Source: an uncultured Treponema sp. (GTDB lineage: Bacteria > Spirochaetota > Spirochaetia > Treponematales > Treponemataceae). Taken from it: DNA of 49,174 bases. The position numbers and the translations under genes were made by a program. Location: assembly GCA_946532115.1 (NCBI GenBank), contig CAMNBC010000002.1, positions 1-49,174 of the forward strand, given 5' to 3'. Position 1 is the first letter of the stretch; every line of letters starts with the position of its first letter. This document shows positions 45,005-49,174 of the stretch, in pieces. The notes below the pieces were generated by a model. The model saw only the letters and a list, made by a program, of their open reading frames with translations. It was not told the origin of the DNA and did not search any database.

Positions 45005-46324
45005 TTATTTATTTTCTCCAAGAGAACCAAACGGAATCCCCAGTGTATTTTCCAAATCAAGTACAGCGCAAATAAGATTATATAGCTGAGACTCTCTGTC
45101 TGTTTTTGCTTTTAGCAAGGAGTCTGCTGAATTCTGCAGGGTAAGCAAATCTCGTGACCCGTGGCTATAGGCTGTCAAAGTCATATCATAAGCCTTCTGG
45201 GCAATTTCTACATTACGGTTCAAAAGCTCCATCTGACTCTGCTTTTGTTTGATGTTTTTTATACTGTTCTGTAAATTAAGTTCTGCCGTTGTTTTTTCGT
45301 TTTCCAGCTGAAGTTCAAGATCTTTTAGTGCTGCCTTTTGATTTTCAATGCTCTGTGAACCGTTTGACCATGGTATATAACCGTCGAGTGGAATAGATAG
45401 TCCTAAAGAAATTGAATTACCAGTTGTAGAGAGAGAATCAAAATCTTTAGTAAAATTATTACCCCTCTTACCATAAGAATAACTTGCAGAAAGCGTTGGT
45501 CCGTAAGCCGAGAATCTGCTTGCCAAAAGAGAGTTTTTCTGCTGTTCTATACTTACTTTTATTTTTTTGATGGAAGGAAGCTCTTCAACAGAGTTATCTA
45601 TGGAAAAAGAAGTTGGAGGAATGGCATCGGTCAGGGAGCCGGAAAGCTCAATTTCTTCATTCTGAGGAATTCCCATAATCTGCTTAAAAGATGCAATATT
45701 GTTCTGATATGATATTTCAGCAGATTCGATAGAAGGCCTCTGACTTTCGTAACTATACTGAGATTGTAAAAGGTCAAGCTCAGAAAGCTGTCCCCGGTTA
45801 TATTTGTCGCGGTTGTTTTCATAACGCAGTCGGGCAGTTTCCATATTTCTTTTTTGCAGATTCATACTTTCTTTTGCATAAAGAAGGCTGTAAAAAAGCT
45901 TTCTGATACTCAACTCTATCTGACGAACTGCATCTTCATACGAAGTTTTTCCACTTTCAAACTTAAGCTTTGCATCTTTGATTGAAGTATAAAGCGAAGG
46001 TGTAATTCTTAAACTGACACTCGCTGATATATTATAAGTATAATCTGCAGGATTTGGATTCATAATTGATGGCTCAGCTTTCTCAAGAGGCAGATCTAAT
46101 CCTGCACTCAAACTTGCAGAAGGAATAAGACCATTCCAGGAATTATTATTGCGACGTTCAAGTGTATCTAAATTTATTTTTTGTCTTTTAAGTGAAATAT
46201 TATTATCAGCAGCCAGAATGACTGCCTCATCAATCGTTATAACTCTGACTTGTTTTGTATTTTCCTGCGCATTCAAAATAAAAACGCAGGCGGCTGCAAA
46301 CATTATTGTAATAAAGCGTTTCAT
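45005..46324 (-). CDS. TolC-family outer-membrane efflux protein
   Basis: Outer-membrane channel of the efflux complex, 439 residues from the ATG at 46324, preferred to the ORF start at 46351 because AGGA precedes it and a signal peptide (FITIMFAAACVFILNAQ) then begins properly. Two repeated helical halves: IDEAVILAADNNISLKRQ... and QNSIKNIKQKQSQMELLNRNVEIAQKAYDMTLTAYSHGSRDLLTLQNSADSLLKAKTD. It heads the operon TolC-adaptor-pump-PII-like. Confidence 0.92.
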   Translation of the reverse strand: MKRFITIMFAAACVFILNAQENTKQVRVITIDEAVILAADNNISLKRQKINLDTLERRNNNSWNGLIPSASLSAGLDLPLEKAEPSIMNPNPADYTYNISASVSLRITPSLYTSIKDAKLKFESGKTSYEDAVRQIELSIRKLFYSLLYAKESMNLQKRNMETARLRYENNRDKYNRGQLSELDLLQSQYSYESQRPSIESAEISYQNNIASFKQIMGIPQNEEIELSGSLTDAIPPTSFSIDNSVEELPSIKKIKVSIEQQKNSLLASRFSAYGPTLSASYSYGKRGNNFTKDFDSLSTTGNSISLGLSIPLDGYIPWSNGSQSIENQKAALKDLELQLENEKTTAELNLQNSIKNIKQKQSQMELLNRNVEIAQKAYDMTLTAYSHGSRDLLTLQNSADSLLKAKTDRESQLYNLICAVLDLENTLGIPFGSLGENK

Positions 46325-46417
46325 ATTTATTCCTACTATATTATTATACACTAAAACAATAATAGTTACAGTTGATTACACTTTGCATTTGAGAAATATC
46401 TGTTATTTTTTTAGGCA

Positions 46418-46448
46418 TAAAAAAAACGTGCATATCTTAATGCACGTT
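46418..46448 (-). terminator. Intrinsic terminator after the tRNA remnant cluster
   Basis: AACGTGCAT pairs with ATGCACGTT (9 bp) and on the minus strand is followed by a run of T. It would end transcripts coming from the tRNA-Thr side. Confidence 0.8.
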
Positions 46449-46457
46449 AAAATGTTG

Positions 46458-46482
46458 AGCCGACTGTCAGACTCGAACAGCC
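46458..46482 (-). pseudogene. tRNA-Thr 3' fragment 1
   Basis: On the minus strand GGCTG-TTCGAGT-CTGAC-AGTCGGCT matches the T-loop and 3' acceptor end of the intact tRNA-Thr at 46707-46779. Upstream of the T-arm all tRNA sequence is replaced by a G9 run and GC-rich repeat, and the T-stem no longer pairs, so the gene is broken. Confidence 0.65.
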
Positions 46483-46561
46483 CCCCCCCTCCAGTCGCAG
46501 ACTTCGTGTCTGCTCCTTCCGGGCGTCTACGCTCGCTGCCGCCGCCATTGTATAGAACTCT

Positions 46562-46587
46562 AGCCGACTTTCGGACTCGAACCCGCC
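46562..46587 (-). pseudogene. tRNA-Thr-like 3' fragment 2, joined to a repeat
   Basis: GGTTCGAGTCCGAAAGTCGGCT on the minus strand keeps the T-loop, the 3' T-arm and the 3' acceptor strand. The sequence before it is the TCGATTTTAGGC end of the dispersed repeat, so the element joins the tRNA remnant inside its T-arm. Confidence 0.65.
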
Positions 46588-46610
46588 TAAAATCGAAGAA
46601 GCGTTAAAAA
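46586..46610. repeat. Fragment of the TCGTTTTTTAACGG repeat in the tRNA region
   Basis: GCCTAAAATCGAAGAAGCGTTAAAAA is the same end as in the ettA copy (GCCTAAAATCGAAAATCCGTTAAAAA in reverse orientation), truncated before the central part. Confidence 0.65.
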
Positions 46611-46660
46611 CTGGGCTGCAACAGCAGGCCAGTTTAGCTTCATCGATAAAAAAGGCGACT

Positions 46661-46697
46661 ATAAAAACAAAACGGAGCCCGTTGAGAACTCCGTTTA
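46661..46697 (-). terminator. Terminator of tRNA-Thr
   Basis: AAACGGAG pairs with CTCCGTTT, followed on the minus strand by TTTTGTTTTTAT. It lies 10 nt past the tRNA 3' end. Confidence 0.8.
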
Positions 46698-46706
46698 TAT
46701 ATTATG

Positions 46707-46779
46707 AGCCGACTAACAGACTCGAACTGTTTACCTGCGCGTTACGAGTGCGCTGCTCTACCAGGTGAGCTAAGTCGGC
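46707..46779 (-). tRNA. tRNA-Thr (anticodon CGT)
   Basis: A complete 73-nt cloverleaf on the minus strand: acceptor GCCGACT/AGTCGGC, D-arm GCTC...GAGC with ACCTGGTA loop, anticodon stem GCGCA/CGCGC (one mismatch next to the loop), loop CTCGTAA with anticodon CGT, variable AGGTA, T-arm AACAG-TTCGAGT-CTGTT. CCA is not encoded. It reads ACG codons. Confidence 0.92.
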
Positions 46780-46795
46780 GGATGTACAAAATTGA

Positions 46796-48046
46796 TTAAA
46801 GCCCGGCGCTTCTTGCTCCACCACGAGTATCGACAGTACGCTTCATATCATTGATATTATTTACAATCATGTAGTTGTCGTAAACTTCAATCTTGCGGCG
46901 TTCAACAAACTTATTGATTTCATCCCGTGTAACTTCTGCACTAAGGCCAGCCCAATGAGCAATATCTGCAATAGTAACATTAAATCTGCGCTGTTTTTCA
47001 GCTTCATTCATTACAGGATTCATTTCATCAAGCAGCATAAATACATCAGCAAGACGTGCCTGCAAATCTTTAATAACAAGGATTCTAAAACGTCGCTTCT
47101 GGTCATAAATACGCTTACAGAAAAGCTTAAGAAGCAGGAGCGCCATCTGAGGGTTACCTGTAATTAAAAGCTCAAAGTTTTCTTTATTAAACTCAAGACA
47201 TTTAACGCGGCCAGCAGCCATACAGGTAGCAGAACGAGGGGAATTATCAAGAATGGCCATTTCACCAAAGAATTCACCAGGTTTAAGAACATCAAGATTT
47301 TTCTTGCTTCCATTTACACATTTTACAAGCTGAACTCTACCACTCTGAATGAGATAGAAACAGTCTCCCGGTTCATATTCCGCAATAATAACTTCTCCCG
47401 GTTCATAAGTTTTGGCAAAACGTTCAAATGCAGGTAATGAGAATAATTTCAACGATGCGTTTCCACCATCATCATCATAATCAACAGGAATACCTCGGTT
47501 TACAGATGCAAGTTTATCACTACGAAGTTTAGAATCATTATATTTTTTCTGAACAGTTGCAATTTGTGGACTATTAGGGTATCGCTTCATGAATTTCATA
47601 TAAACATCACAGGCAGAACGATACTGCTCTTCTTCATAAAAACTGTTGGCAACCGCAATCATACCAGACTGCTGATCTTCCTGAATGTTATTTAAGATTG
47701 ATTCAGTTTTTTTATGAATCTGTCGAAGCTGATTAGAGAAAACGCGAAGCATTTTCATAATTAAAGCTTTATTATTACTAAAAAGAAGTTCAAATTCCTG
47801 AATTGTAAGAGCTACAGCTACAGTAGGAACTAATGCCGTTGCTGTTTCTTCACGTCGGAAATGTCCAAGTGCAGATTTAACACCAAAAAATTCTCCACTT
47901 TTTACCTGTTCAGCAACCGGCTGGCCAGATTCAATATCCGTGCTTGTTAAAAGAACAGCTCCCTGCTGCATAATAAAAATGCGCTCATCATGGTCGCCTT
48001 CAAAATAGATGATAGACCCTTTTGTATATTGCATCGCTTTTGGCAT
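46796..48046 (-). CDS. Dual cyclic-nucleotide-binding-domain regulator with Crp-type DNA-binding tail
   Basis: 416 residues from the ATG at 48046; the longer frame begins at a TTG (48058) right against an AAGGGG and is unlikely. Two cNMP-binding domains: residues ~5-115 (GSIIYFEGDHDERIFIMQQGAVLL, GEFFGVKSALG) and ~200-320 (GEVIIAEYEPGDCFYLIQSGRVQLVK, GEFFGEMAILDNSPRSATC with the phosphate-binding Arg). Between them is a TPR-like helical stretch (ANSFYEEEQYRSACDVYMKFMKRYPNSPQ). The C-terminus (VTIADIAHWAGLSAEVTRDEINKFVERRKIEVYDN) is a Crp-like winged helix. The second domain keeps the R-S-A motif for cAMP; the first does not. Comparable proteins occur in treponemes. Confidence 0.85.
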   Translation of the reverse strand: MPKAMQYTKGSIIYFEGDHDERIFIMQQGAVLLTSTDIESGQPVAEQVKSGEFFGVKSALGHFRREETATALVPTVAVALTIQEFELLFSNNKALIMKMLRVFSNQLRQIHKKTESILNNIQEDQQSGMIAVANSFYEEEQYRSACDVYMKFMKRYPNSPQIATVQKKYNDSKLRSDKLASVNRGIPVDYDDDGGNASLKLFSLPAFERFAKTYEPGEVIIAEYEPGDCFYLIQSGRVQLVKCVNGSKKNLDVLKPGEFFGEMAILDNSPRSATCMAAGRVKCLEFNKENFELLITGNPQMALLLLKLFCKRIYDQKRRFRILVIKDLQARLADVFMLLDEMNPVMNEAEKQRRFNVTIADIAHWAGLSAEVTRDEINKFVERRKIEVYDNYMIVNNINDMKRTVDTRGGARSAGL

Positions 48047-48120
48047 ACTTTTATACAACCCCTTTTTAAAAATAGTTCCTACAACTTTATATTATATCAT
48101 ACATTTAAAAATTATGCTAT

Positions 48121-48126
48121 TATAAT
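48121..48126 (+). promoter_or_regulatory. -10 box directly before the PHP gene
   Basis: A perfect TATAAT ends 3 nt before the ATG at 48130, with TATGCT a little upstream (48113-48118) as an alternative. No Shine-Dalgarno is present, so the mRNA is leaderless or nearly so. Confidence 0.4.
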
Positions 48127-48129
48127 CTT

Positions 48130-48993
48130 ATGATAGATTTACATGTTCATACAACTGCATCCGACGGTCAATATACTCCTGCCCAAATAATCGAGAAAGC
48201 ATCTGAAAAGAACATTAAAGTAATAGCAATTACTGATCACGACAGCTTTGCAGGTGTAAATGAAGCAATGACTGCAGGTGAAAAACTCGGTATAAAAGTA
48301 ATTCCAGGAATAGAGTTGAACATCAGTTTTCCTACCGGTGAATTTCATTTACTTGGACTGGGTATAAATAATCCATCTGATTCACTCAAATGTATAGTGG
48401 AAAATGTAATTAAATATAGGAATGAACGAAATCAGGCAATTATTTCTAAAATGAATGAAGACGGTGTTCAAATAACACTTGATGAACTTTTAACTGATTT
48501 CCCAAACACAGTAATAGGACGTCCACATTTTGCAGCTGAACTTGTAAAACATGGAGTAGTAAAAACAAGACAACAGGCTTTTGATCAATATCTTGCACGG
48601 GGCCGAAAATGGTATACACCTAGAATTTGTACGAATCTGGATGAAGCAATAGTAGCTATTCGGGAAAGTGGAGGCGTACCTGTCGTAGCACATCCAATGT
48701 CTTTATATCTTTCATGGGGTAAACTTCCAGATATGCTAAAAGACTGTTATGACAAAGGTGTTGCAGGAATTGAAGCCTTTCATCCTGGTGCACGAGTTAC
48801 AGAATGCTTACGCCTGGAAGAACTTGGCCGAAAAATTGGTTTTATAATTACAGCTGGAAGTGATTTTCATGGGGAAAAAATCCGTGCAGATCGAAAGCTG
48901 GGGCATACCTGTGGCGGTAAAAAAATCGACGATAAATATTATTTTGAAGAATTATTGAAAGTACTGCCTGTCGGCTATGCCGACCTTACCTAG
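48130..48993 (+). CDS. PHP-domain phosphoesterase (RNase AM/TrpH-like)
   Basis: 287 residues of the PHP family: LHVHTTASDGQYTP (motif 1, metal-binding His pair), ITDHDSFAGV (motif 2), PGIELNISF (Glu), GRPHFAAELVKHG, PVVAHPMSL and the late GSDFHG (Asp and His). This order fits the 5'-3' exoribonuclease/nucleoside bisphosphate phosphatase group (RNase AM, YciV/TrpH) that processes rRNA 5' ends and pAp. The last codons (VGYADLT) lie in a GTCGGC-TAT-GCCGAC palindrome, part of the repeat cluster downstream. It is next to the probable rRNA operon end. Confidence 0.88.
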   Translation: MIDLHVHTTASDGQYTPAQIIEKASEKNIKVIAITDHDSFAGVNEAMTAGEKLGIKVIPGIELNISFPTGEFHLLGLGINNPSDSLKCIVENVIKYRNERNQAIISKMNEDGVQITLDELLTDFPNTVIGRPHFAAELVKHGVVKTRQQAFDQYLARGRKWYTPRICTNLDEAIVAIRESGGVPVVAHPMSLYLSWGKLPDMLKDCYDKGVAGIEAFHPGARVTECLRLEELGRKIGFIITAGSDFHGEKIRADRKLGHTCGGKKIDDKYYFEELLKVLPVGYADLT

Positions 48994-49096
48994 TTATACC
49001 GCACCGAAGGTGTCGGTTATCAACAACGTTTACGCGGCACGAAGTGTCCGCGTATAGTCAAGTTATACGGTAGCGTGCCTGACACGCTGTCCGTAT
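48969..49096. repeat. Tandem hairpins between the PHP gene and 5S rRNA
   Basis: Four stem-loops in a row: GTCGGC-TAT-GCCGAC (48970-48984, inside the PHP gene end), ACCGCACC-GAA-GGTGTCGGT (about 48997-49018), TACGCGGCAC-GAA-GTGTCCGCGTA (49031-49055) and ATACGGTAGCGTG-CCTGA-CACGCTGTCCGTAT (49065-49096). The last three share the layout (A/G)TAYRCGG-CAC-GAA-GTG-YCG(T/C)AT, so they look like copies of one unit. Confidence 0.65.
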
Positions 49097-49099
49097 GAC

Positions 49100-49174
49100 A
49101 AAAAAAAGCTGGCAGCTATCTACTTTTGCGTTCGGTCGCAAGCTCCCTCACTACCGAGTTTTGCTACGCTTTGC
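49100..49174 (-). rRNA. rrf: 5S rRNA, 3' part (cut by window end) with U-tract terminator
   Basis: On the minus strand GGTAGTGAGG...GCAAAAGTAGATAGCTGCCAGC has the order of a 5S 3' half (GGTAGTG, then AAGTAG-GT-GCTGCCAG), and TTTTTTTT follows at 49107-49100. The 5' half lies beyond the window. The helix IV region is unusual (CTTGCGACCGAACGC), and CG-rich repeats of similar look occur elsewhere, so certainty is limited. If right, an rRNA operon reads into this edge from the right. Confidence 0.5.

Larger units (their letters stand above)
46325..46706. other. Gap of 380 bp with terminators, broken tRNA ends and a repeat
   Basis: Between the TolC-like gene and tRNA-Thr there is no real gene. It holds a terminator (46418-46448), two tRNA 3' fragments (46458-46482 and 46562-46587), a GC-rich block with direct and inverted CG-rich motifs (46486-46551), a fragment of the TCGTTTTTTAACGG repeat (46586-46610) and a second terminator (46661-46697). 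Confidence 0.7.

Noticed and set aside
46149-46607. 152-codon plus-strand frame over the TolC start and tRNA remnants
   Set aside because: Crosses a terminator, tRNA fragments and repeats; no ribosome site and no family likeness.
48970-49096. CRISPR array
   Set aside because: The repeated units are hairpins of about 25 nt with imperfect copies and no uniform spacers; no cas gene is present.

Overview
The window looks like a chromosomal piece of a saccharolytic, host-associated spirochete, most likely a gut or rumen Treponema. The evidence is an AT-rich genome with GC-rich palindromic repeats between genes, abundant lipoproteins with spirochete-style lipoboxes, an LplABC-type oligosaccharide importer beside an AraC regulator, and a double cyclic-nucleotide-domain regulator. 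The genus is inferred from gene content, not from a phylogenetic marker.

Layout. 1-2.1 kb: 3' part of larC, then a GH10 xylanase without a signal peptide. 2.1-6.0 kb: an acetyltransferase, a DUF3737 beta-helix protein, and prfA-prmC. 6.0-19.1 kb: a plant-polysaccharide locus with two GH43 enzymes, a CE1-type lipoprotein esterase, an AraC regulator, a solute-binding lipoprotein plus two permeases, a type-B carboxylesterase, a GH1 beta-glucosidase and a GH5 lipoprotein. Several pairs are joined by TAATG overlaps, and LacI-like palindromes precede two of the units. 19.2-30 kb: housekeeping genes (ettA, pdxY/pdxR, a SPOR protein, a LapA-like protein, miaB, a LacI regulator, folE2, folD), with a 525-bp AT-rich gap holding a strong promoter and hairpin. 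30-40.5 kb: a small outer-membrane barrel, a lipoprotein, a rarA fusion, ilvB with an attenuation leader, rqcH, a PAP2-like protein and a Rel enzyme with a ruined hydrolase site. 40.5-46.3 kb: a TolC/adaptor/RND efflux operon with a small PII-like partner. 46.4-49.2 kb: tRNA-Thr(CGT) with two broken 3' copies, a dual cNMP-domain protein, a PHP phosphoesterase, tandem hairpins and what looks like the 3' end of a 5S rRNA gene.

How the genes fit together. Secreted or anchored enzymes (GH5, GH43, CE1) would cut and deacetylate xylan and glucan outside. The ABC importer takes up oligosaccharides, and leaderless-protein enzymes (GH10, second GH43, GH1, type-B esterase) finish the job inside.

The most notable observations are a complete candidate branched-chain amino-acid attenuator before ilvB (a 19-residue peptide with seven valines, a pause hairpin, an antiterminator and a terminator), a duplicated ettA start forming a short upstream ORF fused to a repeat element, a dispersed repeat family that donates protein ends, a candidate small RNA, and many start codons lying only 3-8 nt downstream of a -10 box (probable leaderless mRNAs).
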